Positions 1 through 13,044 of a stretch of 64,000 bases of DNA are shown piece after piece. The number at the start of each line of letters is the position of its first letter. Positions within the stretch are counted from its first letter, which is position 1. The translations under genes and the position numbers were made by a program. The notes beneath the pieces were generated by a model. The model was not told the DNA's origin. It did not search any database and saw only the letters and a list, made by a program, of their open reading frames with translations. The DNA comes from Sphaerisporangium krabiense (GTDB lineage: Bacteria; Actinomycetota; Actinomycetes; Streptosporangiales; Streptosporangiaceae), in contig NZ_JACHBR010000001.1 in NCBI RefSeq assembly GCF_014200435.1, positions 1,426,001-1,490,000 of the forward strand, written 5' to 3'.

Positions 1-88
1 CGCGGGTCCCGTCGCGCCGTGCCTCTCGCGCGCGGGCCACGGCTCTCGGGCGTCCGAACCCGGATGACTCCGGGTACGTCATAGGGAT

Positions 89-3377
<3,289 letters not shown>

Positions 3378-3412
3378 ACGACCACCCCCTTGGCGGACGA
3401 AGGAAGCGATAG

Positions 3413-4597
3413 ATGAGCACCAAGGACTACCTGGAGAAGGACTACTACGCGGTCCTTGGTGTGCCGAAGACCGCCACCGCCGACGAGATCAAGAAGGCGT
3501 ACCGGAGGCTGGCCAGGAAGTACCATCCGGACGCCAACCAGGGCAGCTCCGAGACCGAGGCCAAGTTCAAGCAGGTCTCGGAGGCCTACGACATCCTGTC
3601 CGACACCAAGCGCCGCAAGGAGTACGACGAGGCGCGCACGCTGTTCGGGTCGGGTCTCGGCGGATACGCGGGGGGCGGCGCCCCCCGCGGCGGCGGTGGC
3701 GGCGGCTTCCCGTTCGACTTCGGCGACCTCTTCGGAGGCACGTCCCAGGGCAGCGGCACGGGCGAGCGGATCGGCGACCTGTTCGGCGGTCTGTTCAACC
3801 GTGGCGGGCGCACCTCCACGACCACGTCCCGTCCCCGCCGGGGGCAGGACATCGAGTCCGAGGTCACCATGTCCTTCTCCGAGGCGGTGGACGGCACGAC
3901 GGTGGCGCTCAGGCTGACCAGCTCCTCGGCCTGTCCCGTGTGCAGCGGCACCGGCGCCAAGGCCGGCACGACCCCGCGGGTCTGCCCGACCTGCGAGGGC
4001 ACCGGAGCCGCCAGCCGCAACCTCGGCAACTTCGCCTTCTCCGAGCCCTGCCGCGACTGCAAGGGCCGCGGGCTGCTCATCGACGACCCCTGCCCCGTCT
4101 GCGAGGGCAGCGGGCGCGGCAAGAGCACCCGCACGCTGCAGGCGCGCATCCCGGCCGGGGTGGCCGACGGCCAGCGCATCCGGCTCAAGGGCAAGGGCGC
4201 GCCGGGCGAGAACGGCGGCCCCTCGGGCGACCTGTACGTCCAGATCCACGTCAAACCCCACGCGATCTTCGGCCGCTCCGGCGACAACATGACGATCACG
4301 GTTCCCGTCACGTTCACCGAGGCGGCGCTCGGCGCCGAGATCAGGGTCCCGATCCTGCACGGCCAGCCGGTCACCCTGCGCATCCCCGAGGGCACCCCCA
4401 ACGGGCGCACGTTCCGCGTCCGCGGCCGGGGTGTCACCCGCAAGGACGGCACCAAGGGTGATCTCCTGGTCACCGTGGAGGTCGTGGTGCCCCAGCAGCT
4501 CGACGACAAGGAACGGTCGGCGCTGGAAGAGTTCCGCGCGGTCTCCGACGGCGCCGACATCCGTGCCGACCTGCTCAAACAGGCCAGCAGCGAGTAG
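3413..4597 (+). CDS. dnaJ: co-chaperone DnaJ (type I Hsp40)
   Basis: 394 residues. The J domain (about 10-75) contains the HPD tripeptide in RKYHPDANQ that stimulates DnaK ATPase. A Gly/Phe-rich linker follows, then four CxxCxGxG zinc motifs ([32 protein letters not shown]) and two C-terminal peptide-binding beta domains. All catalytic and zinc residues are present, so it is a full-length type I protein. The ATG is preceded by GAAGGAAG. It lies in the operon between grpE and hspR, the usual actinobacterial dnaJ1 position. Confidence 0.97.
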   Translation: MSTKDYLEKDYYAVLGVPKTATADEIKKAYRRLARKYHPDANQGSSETEAKFKQVSEAYDILSDTKRRKEYDEARTLFGSGLGGYAGGGAPRGGGGGGFPFDFGDLFGGTSQGSGTGERIGDLFGGLFNRGGRTSTTTSRPRRGQDIESEVTMSFSEAVDGTTVALRLTSSSACPVCSGTGAKAGTTPRVCPTCEGTGAASRNLGNFAFSEPCRDCKGRGLLIDDPCPVCEGSGRGKSTRTLQARIPAGVADGQRIRLKGKGAPGENGGPSGDLYVQIHVKPHAIFGRSGDNMTITVPVTFTEAALGAEIRVPILHGQPVTLRIPEGTPNGRTFRVRGRGVTRKDGTKGDLLVTVEVVVPQQLDDKERSALEEFRAVSDGADIRADLLKQASSE

Positions 4598-4616
4598 CCG
4601 GAAGGAGGCGACGCCG

Positions 4617-4964
4617 ATGGACGCCAACTACTTCGACCTGTCCGACGACACTCCGGTGTACGTCATCTCGGTCGCCGCCCAGCTTTCCGGGCTGCACCCG
4701 CAGACCCTCCGGCAGTACGACCGTCTCGGCCTGGTCAGCCCGGGCCGCACGGCCGGCCGGGGCAGGCTCTATTCCACGCGCGACATCGTGATGCTGCGCG
4801 AGGTCCAGCGGCTCTCCCAGGAGGAGGGCATCAACCTGGCCGGCATCAAGCGCATCCTGGCCCTGGAGACCGAGAACCTCCGCATGCGCGAGGAGATCGG
4901 ACGGCTCCGGAGCGAGGTCGCGATGATCCGCGCGCTGATCCAGTACCAACTGCCGCCCGCGTGA
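4617..4964 (+). CDS. hspR: heat-shock repressor HspR (MerR family)
   Basis: 115 residues. A MerR-type winged helix begins at about residue 12 (VYVISVAAQLSG, then LRQYDRLGLVSPGRT) and is followed by a dimerising coiled coil (LETENLRMREEIGRLRSEV). HspR binds HAIR sites with DnaK as co-repressor. The ATG was chosen because GGAAGGAGG lies 7 bases upstream; a longer frame reaches back into dnaJ without a ribosome site. Fourth and last gene of the chaperone operon, so it autoregulates. Confidence 0.96.
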   Translation: MDANYFDLSDDTPVYVISVAAQLSGLHPQTLRQYDRLGLVSPGRTAGRGRLYSTRDIVMLREVQRLSQEEGINLAGIKRILALETENLRMREEIGRLRSEVAMIRALIQYQLPPA

Positions 4965-4965
4965 T

Positions 4966-4985
4966 CCCCGCGCCGTCGCGCGGGG
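4966..4985 (+). terminator. possible hairpin terminator after hspR
   Basis: CCCCGCG and CGCGGGG pair across a 6-base loop directly after the hspR stop codon. There is no T run, which is common in actinomycetes. It may separate the dnaK operon from clpB or only attenuate read-through. Confidence 0.45.
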
Positions 4986-5150
4986 CCACGCGGAGCCCGG
5001 ATCCCGATCACGCCGCCACCCGCGGCGTACACAGACGCCCACGCCGGCGCCCGCGCGCCGGCCGGGGCGGACATATGCCGAGTCGGCTCGACGCCACCGT
5101 CCCAGGGGGAGGCGCACGGCGCGCCGACATGCGAGGAAGGCGAGACCAGC

Positions 5151-7748
5151 GTGGACTACAAGCTGACGCGTAAGAGCCAGGACGCCCTGTCGGGGGCCGT
5201 TCGCAGGGCCGCCGCGGAGGGTCACCCCGAGGTCGGGCCGGCACACCTGTTCACCAGCCTGCTCGCCCAGACGGACGGCACCGCCGTACACCTGCTGGAG
5301 GCGGTCGGCGCCGACTGGAAGAAGCTGCGCGCGGAGACCGAGCAGCAGCTCGAACAGCTTCCGAAGGCCCAGGGCGCGACCGTCAGCGCGCCGACGTCCT
5401 CCCGGCAGCTCCTGGTCGTGCTGAACACCGCCGCCGCCCGGGCCAAGCAGCTGGAGGACGAGTACGTCTCGACCGAGCACCTGCTGGTCGGCCTGGCCGC
5501 CGACGGCGGGCGCGTCGCGGAGCTGCTCAAGGCGCAGGGCGCGAGCCCGAACGCCCTGCTGGAGGCGTTCGAGAAGGTGCGCGGCCACGCCCGCGTCACC
5601 AGCGAGGACCCCGAGGACACCTACCGCGCGCTGGAGAAGTACGGCGTCGACCTCACCGAGCTCGCCCGGGCGGGCCGGCTCGACCCGGTGATCGGCAGGG
5701 ACAACGAGATCCGCCGCGTCATCCAGGTGCTGAGCCGCCGCACCAAGAATAACCCCGTGCTGATCGGCGAGCCCGGCGTCGGCAAGACCGCCGTGGTGGA
5801 CGGCCTGGCCCAGCGCATCGTGGCCGGTGACGTGCCCGAGAGCCTGCGCGGCAAGCGGCTGGTCTCGCTCGACCTCGGCGCGATGGTGGCGGGCGCGAAG
5901 TTCCGCGGCGAGTTCGAGGAGCGCCTCAAGGCCGTCCTGAACGAGATCAAGGAGAGCGACGGCCAGGTCGTCACGTTCATCGACGAGCTGCACACGATGG
6001 TCGGCGCGGGCGCGGCCGAGGGCGCGATGGACGCCGGCAACATGCTCAAGCCCATGCTGGCCCGGGGCGAGCTGCGCATGATCGGCGCGACCACGCTGGA
6101 CGAGTACCGCGAGCGCATCGAGAAGGACCCGGCCCTGGAGCGGCGCTTCCAGCAGATCTACGTCGGCGAGCCCAGCGTCGAGGACACGATCGCGATCCTC
6201 CGCGGGCTCAAGGGCCGCTACGAGGCCCACCACAAGGTGCAGATCTCCGACGGCGCCCTGGTGGCCGCCGCCACCCTGTCCGACCGCTACATCACCGCCC
6301 GTTTCCTGCCCGACAAGGCCATCGACCTGGTCGACGAGGCCGCGAGCCGGCTGCGCATGGAGATCGACTCCCGTCCGGTGGAGATCGACGAGCTGCAGCG
6401 CGCCGTGGACCGCCTCAAGATGGAGGAGCTGGCCCTCGCCAAGGAGACCGACGAGGCCAGCGTCCAGCGCCTGGAGAGGCTGCGCAAGGAGCTCGCCGAC
6501 CGCCAGGAGGACCTGGACCACCTGGTCGTCCGCTGGCAGAAGGAGAAGTCGGGCCTCAACCGGCTCGGCGAGCTGAAGCAGCGCCTGGACGAGACCCGCT
6601 CGGCCGCCGAGCGCGCCCAGCGCGACGGCGACTTCGAGGCCGCCTCGCGGCTGATGTACGGCGACGTGCCGCGGCTGGAGAAGGAGCTGGAGGAGGCCAG
6701 CGCCCAGGCGCAGCCGGACGACCCGATGGTCAAGGAGGAGGTCGGGGCCGACGACATCGCCCAGGTGATCTCGTCCTGGACGGGCATCCCGGCCGGGCGC
6801 CTGCTGGAGGGCGAGTCCGCCAAGCTCCTGCGCATGGAGGACGAGCTGGCCACGAGGCTGGTCGGCCAGCGCGAGGCCGTGCGCGCGGTGTCGGACGCGG
6901 TGCGGCGCGCCCGCGCGGGCGTGGCCGACCCCGACCGTCCGACCGGCTCCTTCCTGTTCCTCGGCCCGACGGGCGTCGGCAAGACCGAGCTGGCCAAGGC
7001 CCTGGCGGAGTTCCTGTTCGACGACGAGCGGGCCATGACCCGCATCGACATGAGCGAGTACGGCGAGAAGCACAGCGTCGCCCGGCTCGTCGGCGCCCCG
7101 CCCGGATACGTCGGCTACGAGGAGGGCGGCCAGCTCACCGAGGCCGTCCGCCGCAGGCCGTACACGGTGGTGCTGCTGGACGAGATCGAGAAGGCGCACC
7201 CGGAGGTCTTCGACGTCCTGCTCCAGGTGCTCGACGACGGCCGGCTCACCGACGGCCAGGGCCGCACGGTGGACTTCCGCAACACGATCCTGATACTGAC
7301 CTCCAACATCGGGTCGCAGTACCTCGTCGACCTCACGCTCGACCCCTTGGGCAAGCGGGACAAGGTCATGCAGGCGGTCAGGTCGTCGTTCAAGCCGGAG
7401 TTCCTGAACCGGCTCGACGACGTGATCCTGTTCGACGCGCTCGGCTCCGAGGAGCTGGCGCAGATCGTCGACCTGCAGGTCGCGCGGCTGGCGCGCCGGC
7501 TGGCCGACCGCCGCCTCACGCTGACCGTGACGCCCGAGGCCCGCGACTGGCTGGCCCTCACCGGCTACGACCCTCTGTACGGCGCGCGCCCGCTGCGGCG
7601 GCTGGTGCAGTCGGCGATCGGCGACAAGCTGGCCAAGAGCCTGCTGGCGGGAGAGATCCACGACGGCGACACGGTCACCGTCGATCTGGACGCGGCCCGC
7701 GACACCCTCACCGTCGGCTCGGCGGCGAGCGCGGCCACGGGCTTCTGA
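5151..7748 (+). CDS. clpB: disaggregase ClpB (Hsp100)
   Basis: 865 residues; AAA+ hexamer that works with DnaK to resolubilise aggregates. An N-terminal Clp-N repeat domain (1-150) is followed by AAA-1 with Walker [11 protein letters not shown], a coiled-coil middle domain (about 410-520, rich in E, R and K), and AAA-2 with [10 protein letters not shown] and the ClpB signature [15 protein letters not shown]. Starts with GTG after AGGAAGG. The 186 bases upstream contain no HAIR inverted repeat that I can find, unlike the dnaK promoter, so heat control may come from read-through or another factor. Confidence 0.97.
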   Translation: MDYKLTRKSQDALSGAVRRAAAEGHPEVGPAHLFTSLLAQTDGTAVHLLEAVGADWKKLRAETEQQLEQLPKAQGATVSAPTSSRQLLVVLNTAAARAKQLEDEYVSTEHLLVGLAADGGRVAELLKAQGASPNALLEAFEKVRGHARVTSEDPEDTYRALEKYGVDLTELARAGRLDPVIGRDNEIRRVIQVLSRRTKNNPVLIGEPGVGKTAVVDGLAQRIVAGDVPESLRGKRLVSLDLGAMVAGAKFRGEFEERLKAVLNEIKESDGQVVTFIDELHTMVGAGAAEGAMDAGNMLKPMLARGELRMIGATTLDEYRERIEKDPALERRFQQIYVGEPSVEDTIAILRGLKGRYEAHHKVQISDGALVAAATLSDRYITARFLPDKAIDLVDEAASRLRMEIDSRPVEIDELQRAVDRLKMEELALAKETDEASVQRLERLRKELADRQEDLDHLVVRWQKEKSGLNRLGELKQRLDETRSAAERAQRDGDFEAASRLMYGDVPRLEKELEEASAQAQPDDPMVKEEVGADDIAQVISSWTGIPAGRLLEGESAKLLRMEDELATRLVGQREAVRAVSDAVRRARAGVADPDRPTGSFLFLGPTGVGKTELAKALAEFLFDDERAMTRIDMSEYGEKHSVARLVGAPPGYVGYEEGGQLTEAVRRRPYTVVLLDEIEKAHPEVFDVLLQVLDDGRLTDGQGRTVDFRNTILILTSNIGSQYLVDLTLDPLGKRDKVMQAVRSSFKPEFLNRLDDVILFDALGSEELAQIVDLQVARLARRLADRRLTLTVTPEARDWLALTGYDPLYGARPLRRLVQSAIGDKLAKSLLAGEIHDGDTVTVDLDAARDTLTVGSAASAATGF

Positions 7749-7780
7749 GCCCGCCGCCCGCCATCCACCGGGCCTGTCCC

Positions 7781-7813
7781 GAACGCCTCGCCGGCCACGC
7801 CGGCGGGGCGTTC
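7781..7813 (+). terminator. rho-independent-type hairpin after clpB
   Basis: A 15-base arm GAACGCCTCGCCGGC pairs with GCCGGCGGGGCGTTC around a 3-base loop (one T-G wobble), followed by CCGCGTTTCC. Confidence 0.8.
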
Positions 7814-8005
7814 CGCGTTTCCGGCCACCGGAATCGAGCGGGCAGTTGATAATCAGCCGACCATAATTCAATAACCGCGAACACCCTTATCAAAGGATCA
7901 TTCCCGGCGTAAGGAAAGGAACTGCTCACTTTCCCCGGACTTGACGTATTCGCCGCACCGGGCGTCGGATCGACATAGACATGACGATCCGGCGGAGGGA
8001 AGAGC

Positions 8006-9217
8006 ATGTCCATGTCAGCAGGCTCGACGCCCGGCACCGCGCCGTTCCTCGACGTCCTCGACCCGGCGTTCGATTTCCATTCTCCCGAGGTGATCGCGGC
8101 CCAGGAGGAGAGCTGGTACGCGGACAGCCCGCTGGGCCCGCTCGTGCTGCGCTACGCCGAGGCGCAGGAGGTCATGCGCGACCGCGGTTTCGACCACAAC
8201 GGCAAGGGTTTTCTCGCGGAGAACGGCGTGGTGGACGGGCCCGTGTACGACTGGTTCGTCCCGATGATCGTCAATCACGACGGAGCGGAGCACCGCCGCC
8301 TGCGCGGCCTGGTGAACAAGGCGTTCACCCCGCGCATGGTCGAGGGCTTACGCCCCTTCATCCGGGCGTGGGCGGAGGAGCTCACCGAGCGCCTGCGCGC
8401 CGCGGAGATCTGCGAGTTCGTCGAGCAGTTCAGCGACCCGCTGCCGCTCGCGGTGATGTGCCGGCTGCTCGGCGTCCCCGTCGAGGACTACGAGTTCTTC
8501 CGCAGGTGGAGCCCGGAGATCGGCCTGGTCTTCGGCCTGGCGAACGGCGGCGACGTCGCGACGCGCGTGGCGCGGGCCGTCGTCGCGCTGAACGACTACG
8601 TCGACGGGCTGATCAAGGACAAGCAGGCCCACCCCGGCGAGGATCTCAGCTCGGCGCTGGTGGCGGCGTGGGAGGGCGGCGGGCGCGTCACCCGGGACGA
8701 GCTGCGCAACCTGCTGGTGACGCTGGTGTTCGCCGCCCACGACACGACCCGCCACCAGCTCGCCAACGCGGTGGTCGCCTTCGCCGAGCACCCCGGTCAG
8801 TGGGAGCTGCTCGCCCGCGACCCCGGCCTCGCGCCGCGCGCGGTCGAGGAGCTCTTCCGGTACCGCCCGTCCACCACGATCCTCTTCCGGTACGCGATCG
8901 AGGATCTGGAGTTCCACGGGCTGCGCGTCGCCAAGGGGACGGCCCTGACGGTGCTCACCCCCGCCGCCCAGCGGGACCCGCGCGTCCACGAGAACGCGCA
9001 GGACCTCGACATCACGGCCGTCAGGAGGACGCCCCCGCTCCAGTTCGGCGGCGGCCCGCACCACTGCCTGGGCGCCGCGCTGGCCCGCGCCGAGCTGACC
9101 GAGGCGCTTCCCGCGCTCACCGCCCGGCTCGGCCCGCCGTCCCTCGCCGGCCCGGTCGTCTGGACGCCCCCGATCGGCATCTACGGCGCCCTCACCGTGC
9201 CCCTGCGCTTCGCCTGA
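8006..9217 (+). CDS. cytochrome P450
   Basis: 403-residue soluble bacterial P450 (heme monooxygenase). Seen: I-helix oxygen-binding motif AAHDTT near residue 248, K-helix ExxR in EELFRYRP, and the heme-cysteine loop FGGGPHHCLGAALAR near residue 347. GGAGGGAA lies 7 bases before the chosen ATG. No ferredoxin, ferredoxin reductase or biosynthetic cluster gene lies beside it, so the substrate and redox partner cannot be inferred. The 190 bases upstream are markedly A/T-rich for this genome (around 7845-7960) and probably contain its promoter. Confidence 0.93.
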   Translation: MSMSAGSTPGTAPFLDVLDPAFDFHSPEVIAAQEESWYADSPLGPLVLRYAEAQEVMRDRGFDHNGKGFLAENGVVDGPVYDWFVPMIVNHDGAEHRRLRGLVNKAFTPRMVEGLRPFIRAWAEELTERLRAAEICEFVEQFSDPLPLAVMCRLLGVPVEDYEFFRRWSPEIGLVFGLANGGDVATRVARAVVALNDYVDGLIKDKQAHPGEDLSSALVAAWEGGGRVTRDELRNLLVTLVFAAHDTTRHQLANAVVAFAEHPGQWELLARDPGLAPRAVEELFRYRPSTTILFRYAIEDLEFHGLRVAKGTALTVLTPAAQRDPRVHENAQDLDITAVRRTPPLQFGGGPHHCLGAALARAELTEALPALTARLGPPSLAGPVVWTPPIGIYGALTVPLRFA

Positions 9218-9367
9218 GGCTCTCTTCACATCGGTTCGCCAGGGCCCGGATCGGCGCCGGGAACGCCGTAAGGGAATGCTCATGGTTGGGTCAACGAAAC
9301 GCTCGCCGCGGACCCGCCCGGATACGTTCAGTGCGCAGGAAAGAACCGAGTGTGACCAGGAGTCTTC

Positions 9368-9775
9368 ATGCGCACTTCATTCATCGCCCGGGGCGCCATC
9401 GCCCTGGCCGTGCTCGCCGGAGCGGGCTTGGCCGGGACCGCGGGCGCGTCGGCCGCCGTACCGTGCGGGGAGGGGACGATGACGCCCCTGACGTCGCCGA
9501 CCACGGTGTACTGCGAGTACACCGCCCCCGGCGCCACGGAGCAGGGCGCGTACGGCGCGACGGAGCCCGGCGCGTACGGCGTCACGGAGCCCACCCCGCC
9601 GCGTTTCGCCGCGCCCGGAGGGCTGGACGCGAACGGCGCCGGCGTGCCGGCGGGGTTCGAGAACGCCGGGCGGCCGTCGCGGCTGCTGTCGGGCAGCGCG
9701 GCCGTGGCCGGGCTGGCCGACGTCTCCGACCTGTCCGTCGAGTCGCCCCTGCTGAACGGTCTCGGCGTCCGCTGA
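9368..9775 (+). CDS. small secreted protein with GAYGxTEP repeats
   Basis: 135 residues. A clear Sec signal peptide (positive start, 17-residue hydrophobic core, AGASAA cleavage region near residue 28) is followed by a short domain with two Cys, then a low-complexity stretch at about 55-78 in which GAYG(A/V)TEP recurs. The remainder is Gly/Ala-rich with no recognised domain. AGGAG sits 8 bases before the ATG. Function unknown; extracellular by inference. Confidence 0.65.
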   Translation: MRTSFIARGAIALAVLAGAGLAGTAGASAAVPCGEGTMTPLTSPTTVYCEYTAPGATEQGAYGATEPGAYGVTEPTPPRFAAPGGLDANGAGVPAGFENAGRPSRLLSGSAAVAGLADVSDLSVESPLLNGLGVR

Positions 9776-9783
9776 TTCCCTCC

Positions 9784-9819
9784 GCGGCCCGTGGCGTCCC
9801 CGGAGACGTCATGGGCCGC
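9784..9819. terminator. bidirectional hairpin between convergent genes
   Basis: GCGGCCCGTG pairs with CATGGGCCGC (one G-T wobble) and an inner CGTC/GACG extends the stem. It lies between the convergent genes ending at 9775 and 9832. Confidence 0.7.
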
Positions 9820-9831
9820 CGCGCGCGGGAG

Positions 9832-10368
9832 TCAGCAGGGGACGTCGAGCAGGGCGTCCAGGTCGTCCTCGGGGAGGCCGAGGTCCACGCGGATGCGGTA
9901 GCGGGTCCGCAGGAGGGCGTCGCGGGTGTCGCGGGCGCCGCCGGCGAGGACGCCCTCGGTGGCCCAGTCGTGCGCCCCGGTGAGGTCGCCATAGGCCAGC
10001 AGGGTCTCGGCGACGTGGAGCGCGGTCATCGGGTCGACCCGGCCCTCGGCCTTGATCGAGTCCACCAGCTCGCGGGCCTCGTCCGGGCGGTCGAGCTCGA
10101 AGAGGGTGTCGGCGATGCCGGCCCGCGGATCGACGCTGACCTCGCCGCCGTCCTCCAGCGCCCGCTGGAAGCACTCGAGCGCCCGGGCCGGCTGTCCCGC
10201 CTGCCGCCATTCCTCGGCGGCCAGCACGAGGATCGCGGCACGGGACACGTCACCGGACCCGTAGCCGCGCGCCAGAGCATCGAGCCGCCCGGCCAAGGCT
10301 CCGTGGTCGTCGTCCAGGAGCGCCTGTTCAAGTAGACGATCAAGCTGCTCACGCGTCACATGTGCCAC
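9832..10368 (-). CDS. tetratricopeptide-repeat-like protein
   Basis: 178 residues made of paired helices of TPR type, for example AAEEWRQAGQPARALECFQRAL and IADTLFELDRPDEARELVDSI, with the Gly/Ala and Ala/Pro spacing of that repeat. TPR folds mediate protein-protein contacts; the partner is unknown. Cytosolic, without signal or membrane segment. It stands alone, convergent with the secreted protein at 9368 and divergent from the small membrane protein at 10529. Confidence 0.7.
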   Translation of the reverse strand: MAHVTREQLDRLLEQALLDDDHGALAGRLDALARGYGSGDVSRAAILVLAAEEWRQAGQPARALECFQRALEDGGEVSVDPRAGIADTLFELDRPDEARELVDSIKAEGRVDPMTALHVAETLLAYGDLTGAHDWATEGVLAGGARDTRDALLRTRYRIRVDLGLPEDDLDALLDVPC

Positions 10369-10528
10369 AAGACGAGATTACCGAGCGACGCTCCACTATG
10401 CGGGGACAACGGGACGCATTGCTTCGGCCCCGATTCGCACACGTTTGACTACGCGGCGCGTGTCGCACGAGCTGAGGGGGCATATCCGCCGTGCCTGGAA
10501 GGTCACCACGCCGTTCTAGGGGGCCGCG

Positions 10529-10774
10529 ATGGACATGTCCTGGCAGACGGCACTCGCCCTGACCTGCGCCGCGGTGCTGGCCGCCGCCGTCCCGGGGACG
10601 CTTGGGTACACCACCGCCCGGCTGGAGAAGGCCGACAGCCAGCACGCGGAGGTGCTCCGCCTGCGGGCCGAGATCCGGTCGGCCGAGAGGACCGTCCGGC
10701 AGGTCCCCGCCCCATGTGTGGACGGGCGCGCGAGGAACGAGGGGCGCACCGGCGCCGAAGAGCTGCCAGGGTAG
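10529..10774 (+). CDS. small single-pass membrane protein
   Basis: 81 residues: one N-terminal transmembrane segment (about 7-28, ALALTCAAVLAAAVPGTLG) followed by a charged helix with coiled-coil character (ARLEKADSQHAEVLRLRAEI) and a short polar tail with one Cys. I do not recognise the family. AGGGGG lies just upstream of the ATG. It could also be a non-functional short frame; codon use and the topology favour a real gene. Confidence 0.5.
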   Translation: MDMSWQTALALTCAAVLAAAVPGTLGYTTARLEKADSQHAEVLRLRAEIRSAERTVRQVPAPCVDGRARNEGRTGAEELPG

Positions 10775-10813
10775 CCCGATTTATCCATATAAAGCGTGAT
10801 CTCCTGCCGCCGG

Positions 10814-11656
10814 TCAGACGGCCGCGTCGAAGACCTCGCGCAGCCGTGCCGCGAACGCCTTCGGGTGCGAGGTCAGCCCGTTGTGGCCGCCGGGGAACTC
10901 CGCGACCTCCGTCCCGAGCAGCAGCGCCAGCTCCTCGGCGCAGGCGTGGTCGAAGAAGCCCCGCGCGGTCGTGCGCCCGGCCGCCGGCACGACACGGGTC
11001 GACGTGCCCTTGAGCGCGGCGATGGCCGGGACGTCCAGCTCGCAGTGGCGCGTGGCGGGGATGTCGTGGGTGAAGAAGAAGTGCATGTTGGCGATGCGCT
11101 CGCGGGACACCGGCGGCGGCAGCTCGACGTCGGGCTCCCTGTCGGCGAACCCGGCGCCGGTGACCTCGGCCAGCATCTTGAAGGCCGCGCCCCAGCCCTC
11201 GTCGCGGTAGGTCTCCTCCAGCCGCGCCAGCACCGCGTCCGCGTCGGCGCGCGCGCCGGGCGTCAGAAGCGACAGCGCGGGCGGCTCGTGCACGACGAGC
11301 GTGCCGACCTGCTCAGGGTGGCGGGAGGCGAGGGCGAGGCCGATGAGACCGCCGTAACTGGAGCCCAGCAGCAGCGCCGGCTCGGTCGTGAGCGCGGCCA
11401 GCAGGCGGTGGACGTCGTCGGCGTGCCTCTCCACCGTGATGAGGGCGCCCGGATCGCCGGGGACGCTCCTGGACAGGCCCCTGCGGTCGTAGGTGACGAC
11501 GGTGTGGTCGCGGTCGAGGCGCGCGACCAGGCCCTTGGTGCGCTCGGCGTCGCCCTCGCCGCCCTGGAGCACGAGCAGCAGCGGGCCCGAGCCGCGGACC
11601 TCGTGGTACAGGCGCGCGCCGGGCACGTCCAGCATGTCGCTTCTCATGGCGCTCAT
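10814..11656 (-). CDS. alpha/beta hydrolase
   Basis: 280 residues with the alpha/beta hydrolase fold: nucleophile elbow GSSYGG (Ser near residue 92), an oxyanion-loop region LVLQGGEGD and a C-terminal GGHNG with the catalytic His. Substrate unknown. The start chosen is the ATG preceded by GGGGGAGGAA; the frame is open 25 codons further upstream, but that stretch runs into the operator region. Transcribed divergently from the MarR-like gene at 11793 across a large inverted repeat, so it is probably that regulator's target. Confidence 0.85.
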   Translation of the reverse strand: MSAMRSDMLDVPGARLYHEVRGSGPLLLVLQGGEGDAERTKGLVARLDRDHTVVTYDRRGLSRSVPGDPGALITVERHADDVHRLLAALTTEPALLLGSSYGGLIGLALASRHPEQVGTLVVHEPPALSLLTPGARADADAVLARLEETYRDEGWGAAFKMLAEVTGAGFADREPDVELPPPVSRERIANMHFFFTHDIPATRHCELDVPAIAALKGTSTRVVPAAGRTTARGFFDHACAEELALLLGTEVAEFPGGHNGLTSHPKAFAARLREVFDAAV

Positions 11657-11735
11657 CGATCTTCCTCCCCCGCGGTGCCTACCCACCGCGATCACTGTGG
11701 ACACAGACGCATCCGATCCGGATACATCCAAAAAG

Positions 11736-11783
11736 ATACATCCTCTTGGATGTATTCACAAGGATGCATCCAAGAGGATGTAT
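11736..11783. promoter_or_regulatory. 17-bp inverted-repeat operator between hydrolase and MarR-like gene
   Basis: ATACATCCTCTTGGATG (11736-11752) is repeated as an exact reverse complement at 11767-11783, 14 bases apart. The left arm extended to 11755 is itself a palindrome (ATACATCC-TCTT-GGATGTAT), and another ATACATCC begins at 11722. The block is A/T-rich and abuts the regulator start, as expected for an autoregulatory MarR operator covering both divergent promoters. Confidence 0.8.
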
Positions 11784-11792
11784 TGTGATCGT

Positions 11793-12251
11793 GTGAACGG
11801 AGTCGAGTTGTTCCTGCTGGGACGCACGTTGATGAAGATCGGTGAGGACGCCCTCCCCACCGAGGGCATCGGCGACCACACGACCAGCGTCCGCACGGTC
11901 CTGATCGTCCGCATCGACGTCGCCGAACATCCGGACAGCGCGATCGGCGAGATAGCCGCCAGGACCGGCCTGCCGCAGAGCCGCGTCTCCGAGGCCGTCG
12001 CCCGGCTGCGCGCGACCGGCGTCGTCGAGACCGCGCCCGACCCCCGCGACCGCCGGCGCATGCTCGTCCGCCAGTCCTCCGAGATCTCCCCCCGGGCGGC
12101 GCAGGTCGCGGCGACCCCGGTGGACGACGCCCTGGCCGCGGCCCTCGGCACCGGCGATCCCGAGCGGGTCGCGCGGGTGGTGGCCCTGCTGGAGTCACTC
12201 GCCGAGCAGCTCACGCCCGAGGCGCTGCGGCGCATGCGCCCGGCCCGCTGA
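11793..12251 (+). CDS. MarR-like winged-helix transcriptional regulator
   Basis: 152 residues. A helix-turn-helix (IGEIAARTGLPQSRVSEAVARL) near residues 50-71 is followed by a wing rich in Arg/Asp (PDPRDRRRMLV), which is the MarR hallmark. The C-terminal helices would dimerise. GTG at 11793 is used; ATG at 11778 in the same frame would place the start inside the operator. Divergent from an alpha/beta hydrolase, consistent with ligand-controlled repression of that gene and itself. Confidence 0.82.
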   Translation: MNGVELFLLGRTLMKIGEDALPTEGIGDHTTSVRTVLIVRIDVAEHPDSAIGEIAARTGLPQSRVSEAVARLRATGVVETAPDPRDRRRMLVRQSSEISPRAAQVAATPVDDALAAALGTGDPERVARVVALLESLAEQLTPEALRRMRPAR

Positions 12252-12268
12252 CCCCCGCCCGGCGAAGG

Positions 12269-12925
12269 TCAGCTCGTCGCGGCGGGGACCTCGCCGCGCC
12301 TGCCGGACAGCGCGTCCCGCTGGGCGCGCAGCTGGCTCGACAGGTACTCGCGGATCAACCGCTTGGCCTCCTCGATCAGCGGCGCGTGGCCCCCCGGGTC
12401 GCGGCGGAAGGCCAGCGCCAGCACCGCGCCGCCCGCCTCGACCGCGACGGTGAGGCTGAGGTCCAGGTCCTCGCTGTCGGCCATGCCGAACTCCTGGAGC
12501 AGCAGGCCGCGCAGCCGCCCCGCGATGACGGTGTTGTTCTCCGAGGCCGAGTCGAGCAGGTTGAGATCGACGGCGTCGCCGAATCGGAGGGACCGGAACC
12601 CTGGAACGGTCCTGTGCATGTCGACGTACTCGTCGATGATGGCGTCCACCGCGTGCCACCAGTCGGGGTACTCGTCCTCCATGAACCGGCGGCCCACCCG
12701 CGAGATGAACATCTCGACGTTGCGCTGGGTCAGCGCCTGGGTGATCGCCCGCTTGTCGGGGAAGAACTGGTAGACCGACCCGATCGCGACATCGGCCCTC
12801 GCGGCGATGCGCGTCGTGGACAGGGCGTCGTAGCCGGCCTCGTCGAGCAACTCGGCACAGGCGTCGAGCATGCGCTCGACCCGGCGGGCGCTACGACGTT
12901 GCGCGGGTTTACGGCGCAGGGGCAC
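12269..12925 (-). CDS. TetR-family transcriptional regulator
   Basis: About 218 residues. The N-terminal HTH (RMLDACAELLDEAGYDALST, TRIAARADVAIGSVYQFFPDK) is typical TetR, and the C-terminal helices form a ligand and dimer domain of unknown specificity. The start is uncertain: GTG at 12925 gives the usual family N-terminus (PLRRKPAQRR); the frame stays open to a TTG at 12991. Its end is 17 bases from the convergent MarR-like gene. It lies in tandem with the CapA-like gene upstream. Confidence 0.85.
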   Translation of the reverse strand: MPLRRKPAQRRSARRVERMLDACAELLDEAGYDALSTTRIAARADVAIGSVYQFFPDKRAITQALTQRNVEMFISRVGRRFMEDEYPDWWHAVDAIIDEYVDMHRTVPGFRSLRFGDAVDLNLLDSASENNTVIAGRLRGLLLQEFGMADSEDLDLSLTVAVEAGGAVLALAFRRDPGGHAPLIEEAKRLIREYLSSQLRAQRDALSGRRGEVPAATS

Positions 12926-13044
12926 CTGCTCGCCGTCGCATTGGGGAGAGGAGAAGCCGGGCACATGTTCATCTTGCCCTCTCCGCGCCAACAGGTCAGT
13001 CCTTCCCGGCCAGTCGTCCTATTTCGGAATGCGTTACCGGGCGG

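Noticed and set aside
4575..7871. 1098-residue open frame antisense to hspR/clpB
   Set aside because: A GC-rich shadow frame; low-complexity translation (V, L, G, Q runs) and a well-supported clpB on the other strand.
8006..9217. P450 as part of a natural-product cluster
   Set aside because: Neighbours are a chaperone gene and a small secreted protein; no PKS, NRPS, terpene or ferredoxin genes.
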